Source: Voacanga thouarsii (lineage: Eukaryota > Streptophyta > Magnoliopsida > Gentianales > Apocynaceae). Taken from it: a DNA stretch of 64,000 bases. The notes beneath the pieces were generated by a model, which worked only from the letters and a program-made list of their open reading frames with translations, was not told the DNA's origin and did no database searches. The stretch is from contig JANUWF010001733.1 of assembly GCA_026120185.1 (NCBI GenBank), positions 248,001 through 312,000 of the forward strand. The letters run 5' to 3'. Shown here piece by piece: positions 21,936 through 33,856 of this stretch; positions within the stretch are counted from its first letter, which is position 1; each line of letters opens with the position of its first letter. The translations under genes and the position numbers were made by a program.

Positions 21936-24926
21936 TGTAACACCCAACTACCTACGTACCCAAATAGGCGAGATGTTGCCCCATCTAAAGGACCAGGGGT
22001 CTTTATAACGAGGTACAAAAGGAACGAAAATGACTAAATAAAATTATGCAATAATTTTATTACAACCAAAGTTAAAACTTATACAAGTCTGAGAATCTAA
22101 AACTAACAATCATCTCTCGAAAGAAATACAAAATAGAAATAAATAAACTGAAGGTTATCTCTTATCTCTTTGACCTTCTCAATAAAAGCACTCTTCTAAA
22201 AACATGATGTAAAATAGTGTGAGATTTGCATCTCAGTAAGTCCTGTGTGTACGAATATCATATATAACATTTCGTGCATGCAGGTTTATCAAAATCACAA
22301 AATTATATTTGCAAGACTTTTCTTCAATAAACAATTATTCAAATGAGCCTTGCTCATTATATCTAAAGAAGTTCTCAATAAATCATCATCTCATCATAAT
22401 CATAAGTTCATTATGTAGGGATTAGCAATGATTCAAACAATAGTATCACAATCCATATCATGGTTACCACCATGATAGCGTCCTAATGTAAACTTTCAAC
22501 AATAGGCAGTGGGGGATTGTCCGACTAGGGTGAGATACTCCTCCATCTCTACACCCAACACCCCAGTTGTCCAACCCGGATAAATAAAGTCCACATGGAC
22601 CCATATGCTAGCTCAGACTGGCCTGACTAAGTAGTACTGTCACCTCTCTAAGTTGAGTTCATCTTCTGGATGTGGCCTCCTGCCAGAAGACTCACTTTAA
22701 CTCTTCAAGACTAGTACAGCTAGCCTACCCCCACTGAGTACTCAACTCTCCCTATTTAGGGACAAAATCATTTCCCTTGTTTTCATAATCGTTGATTACC
22801 TTGTCTGTGTAAAATGTGGCTTTTCACAATAAGTTTTTCAAAAATGTTTAGTGATAAAGAAAAGAAATCATTTTCAGTTTAAAAGTTGAGATTTGACAAA
22901 CTCATTTTGAGAATAAAATAACCACGTTCTCAAACCAAGTATCAAAATACCACAGTACAATTTATCATATTCAATTAACATTCCAATCATCATGTCAATC
23001 ATCATATTGACACCATTTCAAATATCATTGTACAAAAAATACTTGCAAACATGTAATATTTAGCAAAACAGTTATGCAGAAACTTACTTGGATATTCTCA
23101 ATAATTAACCAAACCAACGCTTGATCTCTTTTTCACTTTCTTTCTTATCTAGAATCAATGTTTCTATGATTAGAAACTAGATATGAATCCACTCATCTTT
23201 TCATGCATCATGAATCTCTATGATCATATTAATCATCTAATTCATCCATGGCATCTAGTTTTCCCATGATCATGCATCTCATCATGGCATGCATATAATC
23301 GAATCTCATCATCAATACAAGGACCTCTAATATTTGTCTAACATAAACTTCATATAATAACCCCATATGAATCAAAAGATCTCATCTTTAACCAACCATA
23401 AGATGGATCTAGGTCCTACATAATATGATATCATAATATTTCACCCCATATTCACCTAGATCAACTATTGCTCCATCAAACTCAACTATCCCATCTATTC
23501 ATGTTTTTCAGATATACTTTATACATAATAACATCACTATAAAATCAGGCTTATTCAAACCAATAGAGATTGAGTCTCAAAATACCTCTTGGATAGACAA
23601 GATAACGAAGCAAATGTGGCTCCTTGGTGATCAGTTGAGTTCACTTGAGAGGAAGAGATGATTGGGTCCCTTAATTCTTCTTGTAAAATAAGAGGGTGTA
23701 AATTAGTCCCTTTTGATCGAGATTTAGGAGAAGAAAATGAGAAGAATTGAGGTCGAGTTGATGAAGAGTTGCATACTTTGCTTTTAGGTTTCGATTTTAG
23801 TGGTGATTGGAATTGTGATGGCCGAAATCTTAGAGAGAAAAGGTAGCTGTATTTTTCGTGTAGAAGAGAGGTTTAGGGTTTGGTTGGTGGCTGTTTTGAT
23901 GAAGAGTATAGGTTAGGTTAGGTTTAGGTTTTTTTATGTTTGGAAGAACTATACCTTATTTTGGATTCTTGAACAAACAAGGGAAAAATAGCAGCTTTTG
24001 CTCTTCTTGGTTTGGCTGAAACTGCAGTAAAATAAAAGGAGTTTATGGCTGTGTTTTTGGGTGCTAAAGTGGCCTAGAGAATAAGAGGAAAAGAAGAAAA
24101 GTATAGACTAATTGTTGGTTCAGTTTTGGGCAGAAATAGGGGAAGAAAACTTGGGGTCTTGTGTTGTGATTTTTGCTTAAAACCAGAGGAGAATTTGAGA
24201 GTAAAGGAAGCTAGAATTTTCGTGAGTGTGTGTGTGACTGGTTTTTATTTAGCTTAGGATTTGAGAAATAAGAATGGAAAGGTTTGCAAGAGTTAGGATT
24301 TAAACTCAAGTCACCAAATATTAAACACCAAGCTTCAACCACTCCACTCAACCACAATAACTCTTGTTTCAACCACTAAACCACAACAACACTTATTTTA
24401 ATCACTAAACCACAACAACTCTAGCTTCAACCACAACAACTCTTGTTTAAATATTCCTCTAACAAATTCCCTTAACTCCCACTCGCTTATTTCATTTCCC
24501 TTCTAATAATACTCATAAAACAAAAGCTCAAGTCCATCAAGAAACTAACAAATTCCCTTAACTCCCACTCACTTACTCCATTTCCCTTCTAATAATACTC
24601 ATAAAACAGAAGCTAAAGTCTACCAAGAAACTAACAAATTCCCTTAACTCGCACTCACTTACTCTATTTCCCTTCAATAATACTCATAAAATAAAAGCTC
24701 AAGTCCACCAAGAAACAAACACCAAGCATTAACCACTAGACTACAACCACTCTTGTTTAAATAGTCCTCCAACAATTATATCAAAAATAAATAAATTCAT
24801 AAACTAACCAACTCATAGATCACATATACCCATGAAAATAGTTTAAGTTATCAAATATCATATAAAATGTTATGCCATGCATGACTTTCCCCATATAATA
24901 AAGGTGGTTTTAAATGGGGTATTACA
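21936..24926 (-). mobile_element. Del/Tekay-type solo LTR, 2,991 bp, with target-site duplication
   Basis: Plus-strand termini are TGTAACACCCAACTACC and AAATGGGGTATTACA, flanked by ATACA at 21,931-21,935 and 24,927-24,931. Orientation follows the copy at 5,834, where the TGTAACACC end faces the primer site. The block 22,500-22,740 (ACTCCTCCATCTCTACACCC and the region ending ACTGAGTACTCAACTC) is shared with 6,400-6,640 and 60,280-60,490 and, inverted, with 53,430-53,660. No coding sequence is seen. The terminal third holds tandem repeats at 24,461-24,712. Confidence 0.85.
24461..24712 (+). repeat. three tandem copies of an 86-bp unit inside the solo LTR
   Basis: The marker AACAAATTCCCTTAACTC begins at 24,461, 24,547 and 24,633, a period of 86 bases. 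Each unit continues with CACTC..TTA.T, ATTTCCCTTC and ATACTCATAAAA. The last copy fades near 24,712. Just upstream (24,340-24,440) a shorter repeat of CAACCACTAAACCACAACAA type is present. Confidence 0.85.
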
Positions 24927-25961
24927 ATACAAGAGTGAAAATGAGTTGGTGAGAACTATAAAGATTTCTTTTGAATGATTAAAAGAACTTTTCGCAAGGA
25001 AGATTACAACTGGCCAAAATTAAATGCACAAAGAGAGAGAACACAAGACTTATAGTGGTTTAATATACCAAGATCTAAATCTACTACACCAATTATTGAA
25101 GACGATCACCACACTTGATTTTACCAAAATTTCTCAATCAACCAACAAATTAAGGTTCACCCCAAATGAGTTTTACACCACAACCTTGATACATAAAGAG
25201 GATTATAGTAATAAAATAGAGAACTCACTCTTTTGAGTAGATATACAAACAAATGAGCTCAAACAGCCTTTACCTTTTTGAATTAATTTGATTTCACTTT
25301 AAAGCACTATGAAAAGGATATTTTTGTATTCTAGAGAGTAAGAGTGTTTCTTAGAAAGATAGGGTAAAAATCTACATTAAAATCAAGTTTTGAAACCATT
25401 TATAAGAGCAAAAAGTAGAGCTCCAACAGCTAGAAACGGCTAGTTTCGTGCTGTCAAATTTGCCAAAGTTTTGGACTCAAAGATCGGACGATGGTGCTTC
25501 CAAAAAGCAAGTCCAAAATGGTACTTTTTTAGGCAGAATCGATTTGACATTGTTCACAGAGTTTTTGGACGAAGTTTTTGGATGCAGAGTCATCCAAACT
25601 ACTCAATCCAAAATTCTGAAGACTTAAAACTTTGAAATCTTTTTATTTGTGCTTCAAGGTAAAAAATAAACTAAATGATAAGGTAAAGAAGACGTAGGAA
25701 TTTATACAAATAATACCTTAACAAAGATTCCTAGTCTAAGGTTCTTTCACAAGGATTTCTTGGTATGCAATCTCTTAAGCTTGGTCTTCTACTTGATCAC
25801 CTATTCTTGGATTCTATTGCTCAAGAGTTGCTTAGCAATCTTATTTGCATGCCTTGGAAGAACTGAGGTCAAACATGTCCTATCATATGTAGTTCACACA
25901 ACTTAGTCTCATCAATGTTTGCCATAAGTCAAAACATAGGAGAATGTCCTTAGGCCTAACA

Positions 25962-27204
25962 ATCTCCCACTTTTTTAGTGATGACAAACTTGATGGGATT
26001 GTGATACAAAAAATAATGATATGAATAGTACGAACATGTTAGACCGTGTGAAATAAGAATATTTTTCATTGAAATGCAATTTCTTATCATGGACGCAAAG
26101 AGTGATTATGAGATTAAGATAGAAAACTAAAGTATATACTCACAAACATGGCTCAATAAGCCTATAGCCCAACCTACCTCCATATTCTCCTTCATTCCAT
26201 CTCATGACTATTCTTTACAAGAATAGCCTCAATTATTAGAAAAAAATTGCATAGATATGTACATAAGGAGGTATAGAAAATAAATTATAAGATAAGATGC
26301 TCCCCCTTAATATGTGCATATATGAGCATTTGTAAGATATGAGATTACGAAGTACGATTTGAGAGAAAACTGGATTTAAATTTTGGACTTCCAAAATATA
26401 CATCCAAAACTAGGTGGAATGAGACTACAGAGCTTTTAAACTTTAGGTTTTGGATGTCCAAAACATGTGTCCAAAATAGGGTATAGTTAGATAGAAGCTA
26501 TCCCTATTTAAAACCCATTTTTGGACTGGACTTTTGGGTTGAAGAAATAAGAGTCCAAAACTCCCCCTGTCTATATGCAAGTAACAACGAGTTTTCAGAG
26601 ATTTTGATCCAGTCGAGTTTTCTCAAGAATTTTCAGACTTTAAGGAAAGTTTTGAGCAATGAAAGATATATGAATAACTATCCTTACCATCTGAGATTTT
26701 TTACATAGAGCATACCATAATAGCTTTCAAAACAGATTGTTCAACAACCCCAATCTTAATGATACCTTTATACACACTTTAAACTCCTTTGACCAAAATA
26801 GGACATCAAACTAGTTTTCATTGAATCACTTAAATCTTCTTAGACTGCAGCAAACTATGATCATAATCAATCAAAGAGCACAAAGCATACTTATCATAAA
26901 CCAATATACAACCAGTACATGATCATAACAAACCCAAATCCTAACATGAATACCATAGAGTGTTTCACAGGATCTTAAGGAATATTCGGAGTCTACATCC
27001 AAGTACGTTGTAGTCCAAAGCAGAATAACTATTTCCAGTCAATAGTATAACACCGCATAACATCCAATTGCAGTTCACTCAACATCAGTCAACAATACAT
27101 AAGCCAATAATAACCAATAATAATCATCAATAGCAGTCAACAGTGGTGCATAATTCCAACAGTGTATCACAACTATCACAATCAGTGCACAATCACAATC
27201 CCAA
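25962..27204 (-). other. 3' non-coding part of a second Sirevirus-like element
   Basis: It starts at the polypurine tract beside the 3' LTR and shows no coding potential. TCCAAAA/TTTTGGA-rich segments at 26,370-26,570 resemble parts of the Sirevirus LTR. From about 27,000 the sequence becomes CA-rich and is cut near 27,205 by the gypsy LTR. The rest of this Sirevirus copy is absent. Confidence 0.5.
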
Positions 27205-28092
27205 CTCCTAACATTGTTGTGTCGAAATCAATTAGAAGAACTCGCATTAATAACCTATGAAATCAAGTAATCAAATACCAAAGATGACAAATAATTGATC
27301 AAATAACTAAATTAACGCAAAATCATAAATCTCAAAATAATATTAAATTACAATAAAAATATTGAATACATCATCGCTAAAGAAAAAGAAGACAAGGAGA
27401 AAAGAAAGTACTCATAGACAAGCCTCTTTCTTCTTTCTTGAAGACTCCCTTGAACAATCCTCCTTGATGTGGGTGAACTCCTCCTTCAATGAGAGAATCA
27501 AAATTTTTGTCCCTTTAATTCACCTTTCTATCTTGTATATCTCAAAGTCTTGTGTTCTCTTGTGGTTTTATAGGCCTCTTGGATGCCAATTTTATGGCTG
27601 GAGAAGTCTTTGCCGAGTAGGAGTAGGAAAATACCAAAATCATTAGATAAGCCCTAATTTCGCATACATAATTCTGACTCCAGAGTGTACCTAGTGCCGA
27701 GTACCTTTGACCTATCTGGCACCAAGGGCACTCTTTCTTCCCCTATTTTTGGCTACTTCTCCTTAGTAGAAAGAATGGACCTGGCGCCTGGTACACTTGC
27801 CAGACCTGGCGCCAGGTCTATCATGGAAATCCCATGAAGCTTGCTCAATTTCTACTGCTGGAGCAGAATGGACTCAGCGCTTGGTCCACTGGCTGGGCTT
27901 GGCACTAGGTACATTCTGGTTTTATGCACTTTTTGCTTGATTTTAAGTTAAATATGCACATATTTGCCAAAAGCACCTTTTACAAGCAAAATGTCAAATT
28001 GAAAGGAATATGCCTAGTTATTTATTACAACAAATGTATCTTAAAATGCTCTCAAATAACACAGAAAAGAATGGTGATTTTAACCCCTATCA
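27205..28092 (-). repeat. gypsy 3' LTR, truncated
   Basis: It matches 31,530-32,418 along its length, from CTCCTAACATTGTTGTGTCG to TTTTAACCCCTATCA, but lacks the first 700 bases of the full LTR (its plus-strand left part). The break at about 27,205 marks the edge of a deletion. GC-rich boxes of type CTGGCGCCAGGT occur at 27,690-27,920. Confidence 0.75.
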
Positions 28093-28130
28093 CATATCCC
28101 CACACTTGAACATTTGCTTTTCCTCAAGCA
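28093..28130 (-). other. polypurine tract of the gypsy element
   Basis: On the minus strand TTGAGGAAAAGCAAATG is followed by TTCAAGTGTGGGGATATG and then the LTR start TGATAGGGG. This conserved tail primes plus-strand DNA synthesis. Confidence 0.7.
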
Positions 28131-30240
28131 AAACACCTTAGTCCAAGAAAAATTATCAAGAAAACACAAATTCTTTCTTATTCCAAAATTTCTTTACCAT
28201 AGCAAAGATCATGTCTTTCTTTCAAACTTTAGATACAACCCTTGTCATTCATATCCTTTTAAACAATTTCAAACTTTGAAACATTGGACAAGACATCACA
28301 AAATTCTTGAAGTCCAATTAATCAAGTGCATATTTTAGTCTAAGAAAATTATTTCACTCTTCAAATAAAAATATAGATAATATAAATCACATAAGTCAAG
28401 CCATCTACTAACTCAAGTATTATAAATCCAAAAATTGCACACTTAAGTTATGATGTGAGGAAAGCACTCTAATTTTTTTCTCTCAAAAATTTTCAATGAC
28501 ATAAGAAATTGATAGCCTTAAGTGCATGGATTTTCTGTTCACACACTATATTGGCCCCCTTTAGAGTCATCACTCATCGTTTTTTTTTTCAACAATTCTT
28601 TCTTTCTATATTCTTTCTTGCCTTTTTGCCTTCAGAATAGCCTCAAGAGAGTGCATCGAAGTCACTTGCTACTTCTCCCCATATTAACTCCCTTTTCAGC
28701 TAAAGGTCTTCAATGATCATCACTAAGAGCATTTTGTCTCAATTCACACCAACAATTGTGTTGTTCATACTCATTAATTTTTTTCAACTCAAATCAAAAT
28801 TTTCTAGCATTCTCCTCAATATTTCCTCTTAAAGATCTTTTTTTAAACTCACATTTTTTTCCATCATAACTCAAAGCTAGCAAAATTTAAACTAATAATA
28901 CAAAAGTTAGCCAATAAACTCTTCTCATATTCATCATATCTTCTATATTCCAACTAGATAAGTAAAATAACATTCAAACACCAATGCATAAAACAAGATT
29001 AATCAAAATTCTTCAAGTCTTGACAAATATCTTATCCAATAAAACCAATTTTATCGAAATCCACCTAATGAATGACAAAACTCATATCCAAGTAAGAAAA
29101 AGAATTACAACCTTGCTTTTGAAAAATTTTTTCAAAAAATGATGTGGAATTTTGATATGGAAACGTATTTCTTCAACCTCATTCTCCCCCCCCCCCAGCT
29201 TAAATTGGACTTGTTCTCAATGGAAAGAAAAAAAAATAAACATAGAAAGCATCTCCAAAGGGACCAAAAATACTAAAGGGGTAGAAAGTTTAAGTAATAC
29301 TTCCCAAGTGCAATAAAGTAGCAATAGATAGCAAAATTGGAAATAGAGAGAATGGCTTGTTCAAGAGGACTTTATTTCTACCTATCAAAACCAAATACAA
29401 ATAAAAACATAAGGAAAATAATAGCAAACTAAAGACACTTAAATAAAAGAAAACAAACTAAAGAAAAATACTAAAAAAAAAATCCTAAGAAAGTAAATAA
29501 AAACACGACTCACTCCCCCACACTTAAGATGGAAAATATATTCCTTATTTAGGAGAGGAAAAACAAACTACTTAACAAAAAAAATAAAACAAAAACTCTT
29601 TCTACTCATCATACTTCCTTATCAAACCTTTTAAAAATAAATTAAAGCTCAAAATAGAAGATAGGCATGATGAAAGTAGAAAGAAGAGAGGTTTTTGAAA
29701 AATAGAAGGTTTATGAAAACAATGCTTCTCACTAAAGCAAAACACATAAACCTCTTTCTCTAACATTCCTTTAGACATACAAATATTTTTATCAACATAT
29801 AAGTGCACATGGTTTCTAAAGAATGTATCAAACTTGAAATCACCTTTTAACCCTTCAAAAGATTTGTCACAATTGAAATTTCCCTTAATACTTAGCAATT
29901 GAGTTCTTAAAGATTAGATCAAGAAATTAGTACTTTTCGACACATCTACAAAAACTAAGTTACCCCTCTTTGAATGGGGTGAAGGGTTGAAATTACTATC
30001 ATCCTCCAAGGACTTCTTACGATGCAACATTGAAAAATCCAACTCCTTGATCATCATTTGACCCTTGTTCTCTAAGAATTGATAAGAACCTAAAAAATCA
30101 TGTGTAAAGAGAGATTAGAATTATTAGTACATAGAAGAGAATTGAATACCTCTCTTTCCATACTGGATAATTGTTCCTTATATCCTCTCTCTTTTCCTTA
30201 GGGATTCTCTTGTTCAAGCGTATGGACCTTTATGGCATCC
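28131..30240 (-). other. non-coding internal region with two further purine-tract-like motifs
   Basis: No recognisable domain is seen. On the minus strand TCCAATTTAAGCTGGGGGGG (about 29,187-29,207) and TCTTAAGTGTGGGGGAGTGA (about 29,509-29,530) look like extra copies of the purine tract at 28,093-28,130. A frame at 29,602-29,898 (98 residues) has no recognised similarity. Much of the rest is A- or T-rich. Confidence 0.45.
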
Positions 30241-30470
30241 TCAACCAACTTAGGGCAGTTATGTTCTTTGATGACTCATATGTTAGGATGCTTCTTCATG
30301 CCACTTAATGGAGGAATTTGTATTGGTGACAAAAGAATGCATTGAGGCTTCAAGTGACGTCTCACAAAAAGTGTCGATCTAAGCTTGCAAATTTGCCAAA
30401 TTCTAGTCATTATAGCTCCTTTGATCTTGTGCCCAAAAGTAGTTGTCCATGATGATGTCAACGTCGTACT
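30241..30470 (-). pseudogene. possible gypsy gag remnant
   Basis: Starting near 30,453 the minus strand reads MDNYFWAQDQRSYND, a stop, then NLANLQA and IDTF separated by another stop, followed by SLEASMHSFVTNTNSS. The pattern recalls the short coiled segment of plant Athila/Tat Gag proteins that precedes the zinc knuckle, but the match is short and weak. It lies where gag would be, about 350 bases inside the primer site. Confidence 0.3.
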
Positions 30471-30801
30471 CAAAGAAAAACAAAAATCAAATCGAAAATA
30501 AAAATAAACAAAAATAATAAAAAAAAACAAATAAAAGAATAAAACAAAAGGGAAAAACAAATAATAGAAAAATAAAGAAAAGAAAAACACACACATTGAC
30601 AAACTATCTAAATACAAAAGTTACTGGTATTTATAGTACAACATGAAGTAAGCTAGTCAATTAAGTCACACAATGTTATAAACAACCAAATCGAACACCG
30701 ATTTACACAAAGAACATATATACACATTTACATATAGGCATATGGACATATAAACATATAAACGTAGTTAAATCAATAAAATACAAGCTTTTAAGATATT
30801 G

Positions 30802-30820
30802 TTCCCTGATAACGGCGCCA
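30802..30820 (-). other. primer binding site of the gypsy element
   Basis: The minus strand reads TGGCGCCGTTATCAGGGAA, six bases after the LTR end. In plant Athila/Tat-type elements TGGCGCCGTT is the standard primer-site core. Confidence 0.8.
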
Positions 30821-30826
30821 AAAACT

Positions 30827-32418
30827 TGATGCATAAATTTTGCGTATATAAAATCATCAATTTTATATACATCCCTTAATCAAGTTTTAATTAAAACATT
30901 AATCCCAAAATACACATGTGAGCAATTATACTCATCGCAAGCATAGTACAGAGAATTAACAAGTATTGATCCTCAAAAAAACAAGTACATACTAATCACT
31001 TTTCATTCATTGTTTAACCTACCAAAATAAAGTGAGAAAATAATAAAAAAAATAAAACTATATATACAACTCAAGGATGTAAGTTTATGCAATTTAAACA
31101 ATTATTCTAGAAAAAATGACAATGATCCAGTTAGCAATTCTCTCAATTAATTATTATCTTGACATTATGAATAAACGTATAGTAAAATTCAATTGTTTGT
31201 CAAGTCATGAATTTACTAAGGTAAATGCTACTTTATTTGTCCATCTATGTTATCCTCTATTTGATTCATATTAACAAATTTGTCAATCAAGCTAACATAA
31301 CCAAAACATGCATTAAGCTCATCATTCATCTCTTGATTCAATTAGCAAATTTGTCAATCAAGCCATCCTAACCAAAACATGCATGAATCTCAATTCCTTA
31401 AAAATATGAAATTAGCTAATAACCTATGTCAAGGAGAAATTAACTTAACCTTTAATCACTTAGTTCTAAAATCCTAACTTCATCGTTCAAATCCATAAAG
31501 ATATAATAAATACGAAATCAATGCAACAAAACTCCTAACATCGTTGTGTCAAAGTCAATTAGAAGAACTCGCATCAATAACTAATGAAATCAAGTAATCA
31601 AATACCAAAGATGATAAAGAATTGATCAAATAACCAAATTAAAGAAAAATCATGAAACCCAAAATAATGTTAAATTACAATAAAAGTATTGAATACATCA
31701 TTGCTAAAGAAAAAGAAGACAAAGAGAAAAGAAAGCACTCATAGACAAGCCTCTTTCTTCTTCCTTGAAGACTCCCTTGAACAATCCTCCTTAATATGGG
31801 TGACTCCTTTAATGAGAGAATCAGAATTTCTGCTCCTTTAATTCACCTTTCTATCTTGTATATCTTAAACCCTTGTGTTCTATTGTGCTTTTATAGGCCT
31901 CTTGGATGCCAATTTCGTGGCTGAGGAAATCTTGGTCAAGTAGGAGTAGGAAAATACCAAAATCATTAGATAAGCCCTAATTCTACACATAAAATTTCCG
32001 CCTTTAGAGAGTACCTGGCGCCGGGTACCTTTGACCTACCTGGTGCCAGGTGCACTCTATTCTTTCCCTATTTTTGCTCTGTTTTTTTACCGCTTCTTCT
32101 TGGCAGACAGAATGGACTCAGTGCCAGGTGCATTTGCCAGACCTGGTGCCGGTTTGTTTTGGAAATCCCCTGAAGCTTGCTTAATTTCTGCTACTGGAGC
32201 AGAATGGACCTGGTGCCTGGTCCACTACCTGGCGCTAGGTACATTCTAGTTCTGTGCACTTTATGCTCGATTTTAACTTAAATCTGCACATATTTGCCAA
32301 AAACATCTTTTACAAGTAAAATGTCAAATAGGAAGGAATATGCCTAGTTATTACAACAAATATATCTTAAAACACTCTCAAATAACTAGAAAAAGAATGG
32401 TGATTTTAACCCATATTA
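30827..32418 (-). repeat. gypsy 5' LTR, 1,592 bp
   Basis: On the plus strand it begins TGATGCATAAATTTTGCG and ends TTTTAACCCATATTA; the last bases have drifted from the CTATCA end of the left copy. The first 700 bases match, inverted, the end of the solo LTR at 6,818-8,228 (for example AAACAATGAA...GTGATTA and TGATCCTCA). It holds repeated GC-rich boxes (ACCTGGCGCCGGGTACC and related) at 31,990-32,240. Confidence 0.75.
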
Positions 32419-33856
32419 GTGATTTTCTTAATGACAAAAGTACCTAGTGTACTATTATTGAGTTTAGAGTTTTTGTTGATAAATGGTTCAACATATGGTA
32501 TAGTAGTATAGGCTTCTAGAAATTTCTTGATGGCTAACCAAAAAACTCTGCAAATGTAACACCTTATTCATTACATGCTTTCTTACGGGAACATGGTGTA
32601 ACACCTCCACTTAGACATACTAAATTAGGAAGTAATCATGTAGTCATTGAGTATTTCGATTAAAAATATTTGTTGAGTTTATATTTGTATGCATTGCATA
32701 CTTAGATGCCTTTTGATCATCAGGTATATTTTTGAATTTTTGTGAATGATTGCATAATTTGGGGAATATGAGTGGTGATTGGTTTTATAATGTAGATTAA
32801 AGTATTATTATTAGAAATTATATTTCAATTATTTTTTTACGTGAAAATATATTTTATGTGTAATATTCTATTTTTAGCTTTAAAAATGATTCAAGAGCAT
32901 TTTTTTAAAAAAAATAAAATATAGGCCCTGTAATGTAATAATGACAAAGTTTTAAAGTTGGAAAATTATTTTGGAAAATTAGATAAACAAAAATGTAAAG
33001 GATGGGAGTTGAACCATTGATTAATTGAAAATCATGGTCAATGATACCGAAATTGGAGCACTAGCAAGTGTACAAGATTTCGTTTGTAGTGACAAGGCCA
33101 TCCCACATAGATTAGAAATCAAAACTCCTCATGAAATTAATTCTAAATCAGTTCGAAAGACAACATAGAGTTAAATATTGTTGTCTATAAAAACTAGAAT
33201 GAACTAATAACTGAGATTAACAATTTCTTAGGCAAAAGTCTGTAATGAGAGAATCTAAGACACATGAATTCACTAGATTAACTGTTATATCATCCAATCA
33301 ATTCATTATTCTAAGGTATACTTTATCAGTCAATCAATTTTTGGAGTTAATTAATATCCTCTTTCAAGGTTTATTAGTCCTATTCCTTCAAATAACCCAA
33401 CTAGATTTCTATGTTGAATTCAATTCAAAGGCATGCACAGAAGAACATGACATTATATTGATCACACAAACCATGCAAATATATTTCTATTTCGCATGCC
33501 ATTCGTGGTCTGATTACCTGTCATAATTAACTAAGTCATCTTTTGAATTTTTCTAGTTAATGATGCATCAATTTGAATGGTGATCAGGCACTCAAATGCT
33601 TTAAGTACAATAATTAGAGAAAGACTCAGTAGCACTTCTCAAACTACGGAATTGAGAGAACAATATAACAATTAACACTAGTAACATCATGGCCTTAGAA
33701 TAAAATTTTAATACATAGAGAAGGGGAAATCCATAATTAAGGGAGAAAATATAAGAAATCATCACTGTGTTTCAATACAGTCTCCAACTTTAGTTCACGA
33801 AATGCCTCCAATATCTCTCACAATGAAAACTCCTCTTAAAATTATACAATAATATT
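32419..33856. other. patchwork of decayed LTR fragments, no gene
   Basis: At 32,592-33,050 a stretch starting TGTAACACCTCCACTTAGAC looks like the start of a further Del-type LTR in plus orientation; it includes GGATGGGAGTTGAACC, a phrase similar to 11,255-11,275. From about 33,050 a different piece begins with ACCGAAATTGGAGCACTAGC, resembling the 5' portion of gypsy LTRs. No coding potential is seen. Confidence 0.35.

Larger units (their letters stand above)
21751..25961 (-). repeat. Sirevirus-like 3' LTR split by a solo LTR
   Basis: On the minus strand the LTR starts TGTTAGGCCTAAGGACATTC at 25,961 and is followed, to the left, by the same blocks as 18,603-19,948. The left remnant (21,751-21,935) holds GGGGGATGAATAAGGTTTTT, matching 18,670. 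A 2,991-bp insertion separates the parts. The purine tract AAAAAAGTGGGAGAT (minus strand, 25,962-25,976) shows it is a 3' LTR whose element lies to the right. Confidence 0.75.
27205..32418 (-). mobile_element. non-autonomous Ty3/gypsy element with two LTRs
   Basis: Two LTR copies (27,205-28,092 truncated; 30,827-32,418 complete) flank 2.7 kb with no recognisable pol. On the minus strand a primer site follows the right LTR (30,802-30,820) and a purine tract precedes the left LTR. The primer site TTGGCGCCGTTATCAGGGAA-type is the one used by plant Athila/Tat-type gypsy elements. Without protease, polymerase or integrase the element must have relied on enzymes supplied in trans, or it is an internal deletion. 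I cannot tell those apart here. Confidence 0.7.

Noticed and set aside
24300..24720. CAACCACTAAACCACAACAA-type repeats as a CRISPR-like array
   Set aside because: The repeats are adjacent and diverged without unique spacers, and the sequence is plant LTR DNA.
29184..29200. Poly-C run as a structural or regulatory element
   Set aside because: It is the reverse strand of a purine-tract-like motif and needs no separate explanation.
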